This document shows, piece by piece, positions 50,548 through 59,563 of a DNA stretch of 64,000 nucleotides. Positions within the stretch are counted from its first letter, which is position 1, and the number at the start of each line of letters is the position of its first letter. The stretch is from an uncultured Bacteroidia bacterium (GTDB lineage: Bacteria > Bacteroidota > Bacteroidia > Bacteroidales > UBA932), in NCBI GenBank assembly GCA_902780935.1, contig CACZHP010000008.1, positions 85,995-149,994 on the forward strand, read 5' to 3'. Below the pieces are notes generated by a model, which ran no database searches, was not told the DNA's origin, and saw nothing but the letters and a program-made list of their open reading frames with translations. The translations under genes were made by a program, and so were the position numbers.

Positions 50548-52038
50548 ATGTCAGTAATGAAGAAAAGTATCATCACAGTCCTGCTGTCAGTGCTGCTCAG
50601 CGTGCTGGCGGCCTACGGTGTGCTGAAAGCCGCCACCGTCACGGGCGGGTCAGACAATATGTCGGCTCCCACCTCGAATACAGTCACCAAGACTGTCAAT
50701 CTGGCACAATCGGATTATCCCGACTTGACTTACGCCGCCGAGGCCGCTGTGGAGGCCGTCGTGTATGTGGAAGTGACCGCCACCCAGCAGTATCAGATGG
50801 ACGATCCGTTCTTCCGTTTCTTCTTCGGTGAGAGCGCCCCGCAGTCCAGGCAGGTCCAGGGCAGCGGCTCCGGAGTGATCATCCGTCCGGACGGTTACAT
50901 CGTGACCAACAACCACGTGGTCGCCAACGCTACCAAGATCCAGGTCACCCTGAACAACAACAAGACTTACGACGCCACGGTGATCGGCACCGATCCGGCC
51001 ACTGATGTCGCTCTGATAAAGATTGACGCCCAGGGACTCTCGACCCTTCCGTTCGGCGACTCCGACCAGCTCAGGCTGGGCGAGTGGGTCCTTGCCGTGG
51101 GAAGCCCGATGGGTTACCAGCTCCGCGGCACCATCACGGCCGGCATCGTCAGCGCCAAGGGCCGCCAGATGGGGCATGATCCCAGGGAGAATAACACCCT
51201 CCAGATCGAGTCCTTCATCCAGACCGACGCTGCCGTCAACCCCGGCAACTCCGGCGGAGCCCTGGTCAACAAGACAGGTGAACTGGTGGGCATCAACACC
51301 GCCATCGTCTCCCAGACCGGGTCATATTCCGGATATTCCTTCGCCGTTCCCGCCAACATCGTCAAGAAGGTGGTCGGAGACCTCATCGACTTCGGCTCCG
51401 TCAAGCGCGCTGTGCTCGGAATCCAGATGATAGACCTCTCCGAGGCGCTCGCCAAGAACCTTAAGTACGAGTCCGTTGACGACATGTTGAAAAAATTGAA
51501 ACTTTCTTCGACGGAAGGCGTATATATTGATGAGGTTGTCAAAGGCGGAGCGGCGGACAAGGCCGGAATCCAGAAGGGTGATGTGCTTGTCGCCGTGGGT
51601 GGCCAGAAGGTGAAGAACGGATCGTCCGTCCAGGTCAAGGTCAATTCCTTCCATCCTGGAGACAAGTCCACTCTCACGGTGGTCCGTGACGGAAAGGAGA
51701 AGACTCTCGACGTGACCTTCCAGGGCAGCAGCACCGAGAACGGCACAGTTGTGGGAGACGGCGAGATCGCTTTCTACGGAACTACCCTCAAGCAGGCTCC
51801 CAAGGAGACTCTCGAGAAGCTTGGCTTGAAGAGCGGTGTGCAGGTGACTTCGGTCGGCAGCGGCAAGATGCTTGAGGCCGGCGCTTCGGAAGGACTCATC
51901 ATCACCTACGTCAACGACCAGCCCGTCGCCAAACCTCAGGATGTCGTGGACATCGCCAAGGCCGCCAAGAGGTCTGTCTATATCGAAGGCGTCACCGCCA
52001 ACGGCAGGAAGGCTTTCTTCGGCTTCGGAAAAGACTAA
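50548..52038 (+). CDS. Do-family periplasmic serine protease
   Basis: A 496-residue DegP/HtrA protease. A membrane/signal segment (SIITVLLSVLLSVLAAYGVL) is followed by the trypsin-like domain: IVTNNHVVANATKI holds the His, DPATDVALIKID the Asp and NPGNSGGALVNKTG the nucleophile Ser. PDZ1 spans about 290-390 (GVYIDEVVKGGAADKAGIQKGD) and a divergent PDZ2 about 400-490. It degrades or refolds envelope proteins. It is followed by a strong terminator-like hairpin before rpoD. Confidence 0.94.
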   Translation: MSVMKKSIITVLLSVLLSVLAAYGVLKAATVTGGSDNMSAPTSNTVTKTVNLAQSDYPDLTYAAEAAVEAVVYVEVTATQQYQMDDPFFRFFFGESAPQSRQVQGSGSGVIIRPDGYIVTNNHVVANATKIQVTLNNNKTYDATVIGTDPATDVALIKIDAQGLSTLPFGDSDQLRLGEWVLAVGSPMGYQLRGTITAGIVSAKGRQMGHDPRENNTLQIESFIQTDAAVNPGNSGGALVNKTGELVGINTAIVSQTGSYSGYSFAVPANIVKKVVGDLIDFGSVKRAVLGIQMIDLSEALAKNLKYESVDDMLKKLKLSSTEGVYIDEVVKGGAADKAGIQKGDVLVAVGGQKVKNGSSVQVKVNSFHPGDKSTLTVVRDGKEKTLDVTFQGSSTENGTVVGDGEIAFYGTTLKQAPKETLEKLGLKSGVQVTSVGSGKMLEAGASEGLIITYVNDQPVAKPQDVVDIAKAAKRSVYIEGVTANGRKAFFGFGKD

Positions 52039-52058
52039 GCTTCGGCTACTGATCGAAC

Positions 52059-52099
52059 ATTCCCGGCAGGGCGGTCGTAGCCTTGCCGGGAATTGTTTT
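52059..52099 (+). terminator. rho-independent terminator after degP/htrA
   Basis: A 14-bp stem, ATTCCCGGCAGGGC (52059-52072) with GCCTTGCCGGGAAT (52080-52093), 7-base loop, one mismatch, followed by TGTTTTTTA. It lies 20 bases after the protease stop and 14 bases before rpoD, so rpoD must be read by a promoter hidden here or by read-through. Confidence 0.8.
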
Positions 52100-52112
52100 T
52101 TAGTAAAGATAT

Positions 52113-52973
52113 ATGAGGCAACTTAAGATCACAAAATCCATCACCAACCGCGAGAGCGCGTCCCTGGACAAGTATCTCCAGGAGATCGGCCGCGAGGAAC
52201 TGGTGTCTCCCGAGGAGGAGGTAGAGCTTTCCCAGAGGATCCGCAAGGGCGACCAGGAAGCTCTCGAGAAGCTCACAAGGGCTAACCTGAGGTTCGTCGT
52301 CTCCGTCGCGAAACAGTACCAGAACCAGGGCCTCAGCCTTCCGGACCTTATCAACGAGGGCAACCTCGGCCTGATCAAGGCAGCCGAGAAGTTCGACGAG
52401 ACCAGGGGCTTCAAGTTCATCTCCTACGCCGTGTGGTGGATCCGTCAGTCAATACTCCAGGCCTTGGCCGAGCAGTCCAGGATCGTGAGGCTCCCGCTGA
52501 ACCAGGTGGGTTCCCTGAACAAGATCAACAAGGCTCTCTCCCAGTTCGAGCAGAAGAACGAGAGGGCTCCTTCCAACGAGGAGCTGGCCGAGATGATCGA
52601 CATCCCCCAGGACAAGATCTCTGACACCCTGAGGGTCTCCGGAAGGCATGTCAGCGTGGACGCCCCCTTCGTCGAGGGCGAGGACAACAGCCTGCTGGAC
52701 GTCATCCCCAACGATGACTCCCCGATGGCCGACAGGGGTCTCGTCAACGAGTCCCTCAGCACTGAGATCGAGCGCTCGCTGCAGATCCTGACCTCCCGCG
52801 AGCGGGAGATCATCAAGAGCTTCTTCGGCATCGGATGCCAGGAGATGACCCTTGAGGAGATAGGGGAGAGGCTCGACCTTACCCGCGAGCGTGTCCGTCA
52901 GATCAAGGAGAAGGCGATCCGCAAACTCAAGAAACCCTCAGCGAGCAAACTTCTAAAGACCTATCTCGGATAG
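52113..52973 (+). CDS. rpoD: primary RNA polymerase sigma factor (RpoD/SigA, Bacteroidota type)
   Basis: A 286-residue sigma-70 factor of the short Bacteroidota housekeeping form, lacking most of region 1.1. Region 1.2 is [19 protein letters not shown]; region 2 contains [38 protein letters not shown] and [22 protein letters not shown]; region 4 has [16 protein letters not shown] and [22 protein letters not shown]. It would recognise the TTTG/TAnnTTTG promoters seen here. argS starts 2 bases after its stop. Confidence 0.96.
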   Translation: MRQLKITKSITNRESASLDKYLQEIGREELVSPEEEVELSQRIRKGDQEALEKLTRANLRFVVSVAKQYQNQGLSLPDLINEGNLGLIKAAEKFDETRGFKFISYAVWWIRQSILQALAEQSRIVRLPLNQVGSLNKINKALSQFEQKNERAPSNEELAEMIDIPQDKISDTLRVSGRHVSVDAPFVEGEDNSLLDVIPNDDSPMADRGLVNESLSTEIERSLQILTSREREIIKSFFGIGCQEMTLEEIGERLDLTRERVRQIKEKAIRKLKKPSASKLLKTYLG

Positions 52974-52974
52974 A

Positions 52975-54759
52975 ATGACTCCAGACATGTTCATAGCCTC
53001 GAAGGCTTCAGAAGCCATAAAGGCGATCTACAATGCTGAAATCGAGCCGTCCGCCCTGCAAGTGGGCGTGACGCGCAAGGAGTTCGAAGGCGACTACACA
53101 CTGGTCGTCTTCCCTCTTTTAAGGATGTCCCGCACCACCCCTGAGAACACCGGCAAGGCGATCGGCGACTGGCTTGTGGCCAACGTGCCGGAAATCAGCG
53201 GGTTCAACTGCGTGAAGGGCTTCCTGAATATTCTTTTCTCGAACCTGTATTGGAATGAGCTTTTCTCGGAGATAGTGTCCACTCCGGATTTCGGCTACCT
53301 TCCCTCCACCGGGAAAAATGTGATGGTCGAGTTCAGCTCGCCCAACACCAACAAGCCCCTGCACCTTGGGCATATTCGCAACAACCTTCTCGGAGACTCC
53401 GTCTCGAGGCTTCTCAAGGCCAGCGGCAACAACGTCATAAAGACCACCATCGTCAACGACCGTGGCATCCACATCTGCAAGTCCATGCTGGCTTGGCAGA
53501 AGGTGGGTCATGGCGCGACACCCGAGTCAGCAGGCAAGAAGGGTGACCATCTTGTCGGGGATATGTACGTGGCTTTCAACGACATATTCAAGAAAGAGGT
53601 TGAAGAGCTCGTCGCCGGGGGAATGGATGAGGAGACCGCCAAGAAAGAGGCTCCCTGCCTGAAGGAGGCCCACGAGATGCTCCGCAAGTGGGAGGCCGGC
53701 GACCCTGAGGTCCGCGACCTCTGGCAGAGGATGAACAAATGGGTTCTCGACGGCTTCGACGAGACCTACGCCGCCCTCGGGATCACTTTTGACAAAGTAT
53801 ATTTCGAGAGCCAGACCTACCTGCTTGGGAAAGAGTTGGTACAGAAGGGATTGGATATGGGAGTTTTCGTCCGTGAGGCCGACGGCTCGGTCTGGTGTGA
53901 CCTCACCGCCGACGGGCTCGACCGCAAACTCCTGCTCCGCTCCGACGGAACTTCAGTCTATATCACCCAGGATCTCGGAACCGCCGAGAGGAGGTTCGCT
54001 GAATATAGCCTCGACTCGCACGTCTATGTCGTGGGCGACGAGCAGAACTACCATTTCCAGGTCCTGAAGCTCATCCTTAAGAAACTTGGATTCTCCTGGG
54101 CTGACGCCATCTATCACCTTTCTTACGGTATGGTGGAGCTGCCTGAGGGTAAGATGAAGTCCAGGGAAGGGACAGTGGTTGACGCCGACGACCTGATAGA
54201 GAAGATGTATCAGGAAGCCAAGGCGACTTCCGAGGAGTCCGGCAAGTTGGACGACATGGACGATGAGGAGAAGGAGAGACTCTTCCGCATGATCGGTCTC
54301 GGAGCCCTGAAGTATTTCATTATCAAGGTGGATCCCAAGAAGACCATGCTCTTCAATCCCAAGGAGTCCATCGACTTCAACGGCAACACCGGGCCTTTTA
54401 TTCAATATACCCACGCCAGGATCCGCTCTATTCTCAGGAAGGCTTCCGAGAGGGGAGTGGCTGTTGCAGGGGAGGTGCCTTCGGTCGAGCTGAGCGCCAA
54501 GGAGGTGCGTCTTATCAAGTTGCTGAACCTCTTCCCGGCGAAGGTGGCAGAGGGTGCGGCCGCATATTCCCCGGCCGTCATCGCCAACTACGCCTACGAC
54601 CTGGCGAAGGAGTTCAACCAGTACTACCACGAGACCCCGATCCTCAAGGAAGAGGATCCTGCGATGCTCCAGGCCCGTCTGGTCCTTATCGACACCCTTT
54701 CTGCGGTCCTTCGCCGCGCCATGGGTATCCTCGGAATCGAGCTTCCTGAGAGAATGTGA
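52975..54759 (+). CDS. argS: arginyl-tRNA synthetase
   Basis: A 594-residue class I synthetase charging tRNA-Arg. The N-terminal Add-1-like domain is at about 5-110; the HIGH-type motif NKPLHLGHIRNNLLGDSVSR is near 130. VGDEQNYHFQVLKLILKKLG is near 355, and the KMSKS equivalent is MKSREGTVVD near 395. The DALR anticodon domain (FIQYTHARIRSILRKA ... YYHETPIL) ends the chain with the usual PERM. It follows rpoD by 2 bases and shares its last base with the ygiQ start. Confidence 0.96.
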   Translation: MTPDMFIASKASEAIKAIYNAEIEPSALQVGVTRKEFEGDYTLVVFPLLRMSRTTPENTGKAIGDWLVANVPEISGFNCVKGFLNILFSNLYWNELFSEIVSTPDFGYLPSTGKNVMVEFSSPNTNKPLHLGHIRNNLLGDSVSRLLKASGNNVIKTTIVNDRGIHICKSMLAWQKVGHGATPESAGKKGDHLVGDMYVAFNDIFKKEVEELVAGGMDEETAKKEAPCLKEAHEMLRKWEAGDPEVRDLWQRMNKWVLDGFDETYAALGITFDKVYFESQTYLLGKELVQKGLDMGVFVREADGSVWCDLTADGLDRKLLLRSDGTSVYITQDLGTAERRFAEYSLDSHVYVVGDEQNYHFQVLKLILKKLGFSWADAIYHLSYGMVELPEGKMKSREGTVVDADDLIEKMYQEAKATSEESGKLDDMDDEEKERLFRMIGLGALKYFIIKVDPKKTMLFNPKESIDFNGNTGPFIQYTHARIRSILRKASERGVAVAGEVPSVELSAKEVRLIKLLNLFPAKVAEGAAAYSPAVIANYAYDLAKEFNQYYHETPILKEEDPAMLQARLVLIDTLSAVLRRAMGILGIELPERM

Positions 54760-56477
54760 TGGATTACATGTTTCCGACCTCGAAGAAGGAAGTCGAGGCC
54801 CTTGGATGGGACTACATCGACATCATCTTCTTCACGGGCGATGCCTTTGTGGACCATCCCTCTTTCGGGACGGCCTGCATCTCCCGTTGGCTCCAGAAAC
54901 ATGGCTACAGGGTGGCGGTCGTGCCGCAACCTAACTGGCGGGACGACCTGCGGGACTTCAAGAAACTCGGAGCCCCGCGCCTTTATTTCGCGGTCAACTC
55001 CGGCGCCATGGACTCCATGGTCAACCATTATACGGCAGGCAAGCGCCTTCGCCACGACGACGCCTACACCCCTGACGGGAAGGCCGGAGCCCGGCCGGAT
55101 TACGCTGTCAGCGTATATTCCCGAATCCTGAAAGAGCTTTATCCGGACGTGCCGGTCGTGATCGGGGGAGTCGAGGCTTCGCTGCGGCGGCTAACGCATT
55201 ACGACTATTGGAAGGACCAGCTCCTGCCGTCGATCCTGGAATGGTGCCCGGCGGATTATCTCTGTTACGGGATGGGGGAGACGACCATGCTTGAGCTGAC
55301 GCGGGCCATCGAGGACCGCCGCAGCCCCCACCAGATCCGTCAGATCCCGCAGATAGCCTTCCGTCTCAGCGGCCGTCCGAAAGCTTCGCCAGGAACACTG
55401 GTCTTGAGCTCGTACGAGGATTGCCTTAAGGATAAGTCCTTGGTGGCCAAGAACTTCCATATTATTGAGACAAATGCCAACATGCTTCACGCGTCGGTGA
55501 TTGTGGAGCCGGTCGGGGACGGGTACGTCCAGGTCAACCCGCCGCTGCCGCCGTCCACGACCGAGGAAATGGACGCTTTCTGGGACCTGCCCTTTACCAA
55601 GCTCCCGCATCCCCGGTATCGGGGGAAAAGGATCCCGGCCTACGACATGATCAAGGACTCCATCATCACCCACCGCGGCTGCTTCGGGGGATGCAACTTC
55701 TGCACGATAGCCGCCCATCAGGGCAAGTTCATCCAGTCCCGCTCGAAGGAATCCATTGTCGCTGAGGTACGTAAGCTCGCCGCGATGCCGGAGTTTTCCG
55801 GGAATATCTCCGACCTCGGAGCCCCGACAGCCAACATGTACATGATGACGGGGAAGGACCCCTCCCTTTGCGCGAAGTGCCGCCGGAAGTCCTGCCTTTT
55901 CCCTTCGGTCTGCGTCAATATGAACCGTTCGCACGCCAAGCTGCTGGATTTGTATAAAGCTGTGGATTCTGTCCCCGGAGTGCGGCATTCCTACATCGGC
56001 AGCGGCATCCGCTACGACCTGTTCCTGACTGAGGAAGGCTTCGTCGATGAGACTTCGAAGCCATATCTGAGGACCCTCGTGCTCGACCACACCTCAGGGC
56101 GCCTGAAAGTGGCCCCGGAGCACACAGAGGACCGGGTTCTGCAATATCTCGGGAAGCCTTCCTTCAGGCTTTTCGAAAGGCTTCGCTACGAGTTCGACAA
56201 GATTTGCCGGGAGAACGGGCGCCGGACCGGGATCGTGCCCTATTTCATCTCATCCCATCCCGGGTGTACGATGAAGGACATGGAGAACCTTTCCCGGCAT
56301 CCCGCCTTGAGAGGAATATTCATGGATCAGGTGCAGGATTTCACCCCCACTCCGATGACCACATCATCGGTCATGTACTACACCGGACTGGATCCCAGGA
56401 CCATGCGCCCGGTGTTCGTGGAGAGGGATCCGGAGAGGAAACGGAGGCAGAAATCATTTTTCTTCAGAAAAAAGTAG
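54759..56477 (+). CDS. YgiQ-family radical SAM protein
   Basis: A 572-residue protein with the N-terminal B12-binding-like UPF0313 region (WDYIDIIFFTGDAFVDHPSFG, VVIGGVEASLRRLTHYDYW) and the radical-SAM cluster HRGCFGGCNFCTIAAHQGK near 310. An extra cysteine set (CAKCRRKSCLFPSVC) follows near 368-382, typical of YgiQ. The function is unknown. ATG 54759 overlaps the argS stop (TGATG); a GTG three bases earlier is possible. Confidence 0.92.
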   Translation: MDYMFPTSKKEVEALGWDYIDIIFFTGDAFVDHPSFGTACISRWLQKHGYRVAVVPQPNWRDDLRDFKKLGAPRLYFAVNSGAMDSMVNHYTAGKRLRHDDAYTPDGKAGARPDYAVSVYSRILKELYPDVPVVIGGVEASLRRLTHYDYWKDQLLPSILEWCPADYLCYGMGETTMLELTRAIEDRRSPHQIRQIPQIAFRLSGRPKASPGTLVLSSYEDCLKDKSLVAKNFHIIETNANMLHASVIVEPVGDGYVQVNPPLPPSTTEEMDAFWDLPFTKLPHPRYRGKRIPAYDMIKDSIITHRGCFGGCNFCTIAAHQGKFIQSRSKESIVAEVRKLAAMPEFSGNISDLGAPTANMYMMTGKDPSLCAKCRRKSCLFPSVCVNMNRSHAKLLDLYKAVDSVPGVRHSYIGSGIRYDLFLTEEGFVDETSKPYLRTLVLDHTSGRLKVAPEHTEDRVLQYLGKPSFRLFERLRYEFDKICRENGRRTGIVPYFISSHPGCTMKDMENLSRHPALRGIFMDQVQDFTPTPMTTSSVMYYTGLDPRTMRPVFVERDPERKRRQKSFFFRKK

Positions 56478-56508
56478 CGCGGGTGTGTCGCGATTAAGAA
56501 AAAAGTCT

Positions 56509-56516
56509 TATTATTG
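56509..56516 (+). promoter_or_regulatory. -7-like box TATTATTG before the small acidic protein gene
   Basis: TATTATTG differs from TAnnTTTG at one position and lies 8 bases before ATG 56525, giving an almost leaderless transcript. Low-scoring, but this 47-base gap holds no better candidate. Confidence 0.3.
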
Positions 56517-56524
56517 CACCCGAA

Positions 56525-56902
56525 ATGAGTAAGAATATGAATCCAGATTTAAGGAGAAGGCATGTCGTGAGTTATGAGAACATGTCGGAGGAATTGGCAG
56601 CCTTGTTTAATGAGAAATATCCCAAAGGGTTCAATGATTACCTTCCGGATCTTGTGCAGTACAAGAAGCCGGATGGTACTCCGTTCAACGCTGTGACGAT
56701 TGAGACTCCTGAGTCAATATATTTAGTCAAGATCAAACTCAAGACCGATGACGCCGAGGCGCTCGAGAGGTGGCTTGAGGGTGAGGAAGACGCTGAGAAT
56801 GAGGAGGTCGCCGGTGCTTCTGCCGATGCTGCCGCTGAGTCCACCCTTCCGGACGACAACATCTCCCAGTACGGCGGAGATGATGGCGGCGACGACGCCT
56901 GA
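56525..56902 (+). CDS. small acidic protein, conserved Bacteroidota type, unknown function
   Basis: A 125-residue protein, no signal peptide. The front (LRRRHVVSYENMSEELAALF, NEKYPKGFNDYLPDLVQY) looks folded, with a short beta section TPFNAVTIETPESIYLVKIKL. The last 40 residues are low-complexity and very acidic (Glu/Asp/Ala/Gly). I recognise no named family. It may be DNA- or RNA-mimic-like because of its charge, but this is only a guess. It follows ygiQ by 47 bases. Confidence 0.75.
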   Translation: MSKNMNPDLRRRHVVSYENMSEELAALFNEKYPKGFNDYLPDLVQYKKPDGTPFNAVTIETPESIYLVKIKLKTDDAEALERWLEGEEDAENEEVAGASADAAAESTLPDDNISQYGGDDGGDDA

Positions 56903-56916
56903 TCTTTTTTGAGTTC

Positions 56917-56997
56917 TTAACGTCCTTAACGTCCTTTACGTCCTTTACGTACCGTACGTCCCTCACGTTCTTTACGTCCTTTACGTCCTTTACGTCC
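56917..56997. repeat. 9-bp tandem repeat, nine units
   Basis: Nine consecutive 9-base units around TTTACGTCC (variants TTAACGTCC, TTTACGTAC, CGTACGTCC, CTCACGTTC). The period is a multiple of three and the minus strand would read Asp-Val-Lys repeats, but no convincing start codon or gene contains it. It begins 15 bases after the small acidic gene. Confidence 0.85.
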
Positions 56998-57016
56998 CGT
57001 GCCCGATTTCTCCGTA

Positions 57017-57144
57017 TTTCCGGCGCGGGATGCTTTTTTATCTGCGGCTGTGCCCGTTTTGGGCCGATTTCCGATGCGGGACGGGGTTTCATGTGCGGCC
57101 GTGCCCGCTTTGGGCCGATTTCCGGCGCGGAACGGGGTTTCATG
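57017..57144. repeat. 51-bp tandem repeat, about 2.5 units
   Basis: Units run from TTTCCGGCGCGGG through TGCGGC, GTGCCCG and TTTGGGCCGA. The second and third units share GGGGTTTCATG, while the first is more diverged. No gene is seen. Confidence 0.75.
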
Positions 57145-57216
57145 GCGTTGCGCTGTTTAGTCCGCTTCCGTCTTCCTCCGCCTCCTTCTCCGCCTCTCTG
57201 AACCGCCCCACCCTTC

Positions 57217-57326
57217 GCCTTCTTCTCCGTCTTCTCCGTCTTCTCCTCCGCCTTCTCCTCCGCCTTCTCCTCCGCCTTCTCCTCCGCCTTCTCCTCCGCC
57301 TTCTCCTCGCCTTCTCCTCGCCTCTC
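57217..57326. repeat. 12-bp low-complexity tandem repeat
   Basis: At least five exact copies of TTCTCCTCCGCC (57241-57300), with degenerate pyrimidine-rich units on both sides. The minus strand would read Glu-Lys-Ala-Glu repeats. It is a strand-asymmetric pyrimidine tract with no gene-like start. Confidence 0.85.
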
Positions 57327-57380
57327 TAAACCGCCCCACCCATCGCCACGCCTTTTGTGTATTCGCACCGCCGTTCATGT

Positions 57381-57654
57381 GCGCCATGTGTCCGGTTCTG
57401 AGGGACATGTGGGGCATATACGCCGTTGAATCGCGCCATGTGTCCGGATTTGAGGGACATGTGGGGCATATACGGCGTTGAAGTGCGCCATGTGTCCGTG
57501 GCTGAGGGACATGTGGGGCATTTAGGGCATTGAAGCGCGCCATGTGTCCGTGGCTGAGGGACATGTGGGGCGATGTGTCCGGGTTTGAGGGACAGATGGG
57601 GCATATAGGGCGTTGAAGCGCGCCATGTGTCCGGGGCTGAAGGACATGTGGGGC
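57381..57654 (+). repeat. left REP-hairpin array (6 units)
   Basis: Six direct copies of a hairpin unit, GCGCCATGTGTCCG then a 6-7 base variable loop then GAGGGACATGTGGGGC, spaced by about 52 bp except a shortened fifth unit. CATGT/ACATG and TCC/GGG pair around one bulged G. The spacer ends in GGCGTTGAAG. The array stops 63 bases before the transposase promoter. Confidence 0.88.
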
Positions 57655-57717
57655 AGAATAGTTAGAATGAGCAGGATGTACAATCGGGAGAGAATGTATA
57701 TGAAGAGCATGAATGCA

Positions 57718-57747
57718 TTGAGCGATGGACGAAATTATGTATATTTG
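57718..57747 (+). promoter_or_regulatory. promoter of the RAYT gene
   Basis: TTG (57718-57720), a 19-base spacer and TATATTTG (57740-57747) form a canonical host-type promoter with a leader of about 16 bases to ATG 57769. The transposase therefore appears to be expressed from a Bacteroidota promoter. Confidence 0.65.
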
Positions 57748-57768
57748 TATAAATAAACTTTAATATTT

Positions 57769-58677
57769 ATGGAAAACTTCGATTTAGAATCTGTCCAAGC
57801 TCAGGACTCGCCACTTGAATTCTGGCTTGTATCCACCGACCACACTACCGACCGGATCTGGTTTAAAGATGACCAGGACTTCAAGGTCGGCATGAATTAC
57901 GTTGCCATAATCGCTATTCTTTCAGGAATTAATGTGCTGGCGTTTATACTCATGTCCAATCATATCCACCTTGTGCTTCAATGTTCGCATGAAGAGGCGG
58001 AGTGGTTCATCGATGAGTTCAAAAGGAGATATTCCGAATACTTGACCAAACGGTATGGGAAGAAGGAGTACCTTCGGGGGATAGATGATGACGTTCGCCC
58101 TCTATACTTGAGTGGAGAGTCTGTTGAGAAAGGCATTGCCTATGTCCTCATGAATAGTGTTGCGGCGAATATATGCCTTTCCGCCACAGGCTACCCTTGG
58201 GGAAGCGCCGGAGCTTATTTCAGAGTGACGGAAACTCGAGGGATCAGGGTTGGAGATATCTCGGTTCGCAAACGCTATAAGATTCTTCATAGCAGAGAGG
58301 AACTGCCTGAGGATGTGATGATTGGGGAGGACGGTTATATTATTCCCCAATCTTTTGTGTCAATTAAATTTGTTGAATCGATATTCAGGACCCCTAAACG
58401 CCTGAATTACTTTCTGTTAAACTCATCTAAGGCAAAAAGGATGAGGGAATTACAAGGTTCTGGTATGCTGATGTTTCGGGATCAGACCATCTTAGCTTCC
58501 CTGCCCGACATGTGCAGGACGCTATTCCATAAGGAGGCGCTATCTTCATTGACGGGTGATGAAATGGAAAGGCTTATTTCTGAAGTGAAATATCGGTTCA
58601 ATGCGGATGTTCCCCAAATTGCGAGAATCCTTGGCTTAGGGTACACGGAGGTTGTGAATATCCTTGAAAAATATTGA
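57769..58677 (+). CDS. REP-associated tyrosine transposase (RAYT / TnpA-REP, Y1 HUH superfamily)
   Basis: A 302-residue protein. The HUH motif is MSNHIHLVLQ near residues 63-72, followed by the helix EWFIDEFKRRYSEYLTKRYG, whose tyrosines are candidates for the catalytic Tyr. The C-terminal part adds VPQIARILGLGYTEVVNIL, a helix-turn-helix-like tail typical of longer RAYTs. The gene is visibly more AT-rich than its neighbours. It is flanked in direct orientation by arrays of a bulged hairpin (57381-57654 and 58702-59418), the arrangement expected of a RAYT with its REP/BIME substrates. RAYTs are usually single-copy and do not move themselves; they cut and may spread REP sequences. Confidence 0.9.
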   Translation: MENFDLESVQAQDSPLEFWLVSTDHTTDRIWFKDDQDFKVGMNYVAIIAILSGINVLAFILMSNHIHLVLQCSHEEAEWFIDEFKRRYSEYLTKRYGKKEYLRGIDDDVRPLYLSGESVEKGIAYVLMNSVAANICLSATGYPWGSAGAYFRVTETRGIRVGDISVRKRYKILHSREELPEDVMIGEDGYIIPQSFVSIKFVESIFRTPKRLNYFLLNSSKAKRMRELQGSGMLMFRDQTILASLPDMCRTLFHKEALSSLTGDEMERLISEVKYRFNADVPQIARILGLGYTEVVNILEKY

Positions 58678-58701
58678 TAAGTGCCAGTGCCATAATGTAT
58701 T

Positions 58702-59418
58702 GCGCCATTTGTCCGGGACTGAGGGACATGTGGGGCATGTAGGGAGTTGAAGTGCGTTGAGGTGCGCCATGTGTCCGGATTTGAGGGACATGTGGGGCAT
58801 TCTGGGCGTTGAGGTGCGCCATGTGTCCGGGGCAGAGGGACATGTGGGGCATAAGGGCGTTGAGGCGCGCCATGTGTCCGTGGCTGAGGGACATGTGGGG
58901 CGTGTAGGGAGTTGAAGGGCGTTGAGGTGCGCCATGTGTCCGGGTTTGAGGGACATGTGGGGCATATAGGGCTTTGAAGTGCGCCATGTGTCTGTGGCTG
59001 AGGGACATGTGGGGCATAAAGGGAGTTGAAGTGCGTTGAAGTGCGCCATGTGTCGGGGTCTGAGGGATATGTGGGGCATAAAGGGCGTTGAAGCGCGCCA
59101 TGTGTCCGGTGCTGAGGGACATGTGGGGCATAAAGGGAGTTGAAGTGCGTTGAGGTGCGCCATGTGTCCGGTGCTGAGGGACATGTGGGGCATAAAGGGA
59201 GTTGAAGTGCGTTGAGGTGCGCCATTTGTCCGGGACTGAGGGACATGTGGGGCATTCTGGGCGTTGAAGGGCGTTGAAGCGCACCATGTGTCCGGTTCTG
59301 AGGGACATGTTGGGCATGTAGGGCGTTGAGGTGCGCCATGTGTCCGGGTTTGAGGGACATGTGGGGAATATAAGGTGTTGAAGCGCGCCATGTGTCCGGG
59401 GCTGAGGGACATGTGGGG
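58702..59418 (+). repeat. right REP-hairpin array (13 units)
   Basis: Thirteen direct copies of the same hairpin unit, beginning 24 bases after the transposase stop. Repeat lengths are 52 or 62 bp; the longer ones contain one additional ten-base GTGCGTTGAA-type block. Arm changes are rare (for example CCATTTGTCC in units 1 and 10) while the loop varies (GGTGCT, GGATTT, GTGGCT and others). All three minus-strand frames happen to be open through much of the array, creating spurious long ORFs. Confidence 0.92.
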
Positions 59419-59457
59419 TGCTGGGGAAGAGGTTCGATGAAGGCTGGGTAGATTTCG

Positions 59458-59490
59458 GCGGGATTGTTGCGGGATTGTTGCGGGATTGTT
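59458..59490. repeat. 11-bp tandem repeat, three exact units
   Basis: Three exact copies of GCGGGATTGTT between the REP array and the ECF sigma gene, followed by GTAACAATT. No gene is present. Confidence 0.8.
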
Positions 59491-59563
59491 GTAACAATTC
59501 GGAAAAGTATTCGTTTATTTAGTGGAGAGCGGAAGTGATGGCGAGCTGCAAATGGCTGCCGGG

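Noticed and set aside
56739-57368. 209-codon minus-strand ORF with Glu-Lys-Ala-Glu and Asp-Val-Lys runs
   Set aside because: It consists of the tandem repeats plus the antisense of the small acidic gene. No start signal or promoter was found, so it is listed as repeats only.
58702-59418. CRISPR-like appearance of the right array
   Set aside because: Repeats make up almost the whole period; there are no unique spacers of constant length, no leader and no cas genes. The units are hairpins next to a RAYT gene.
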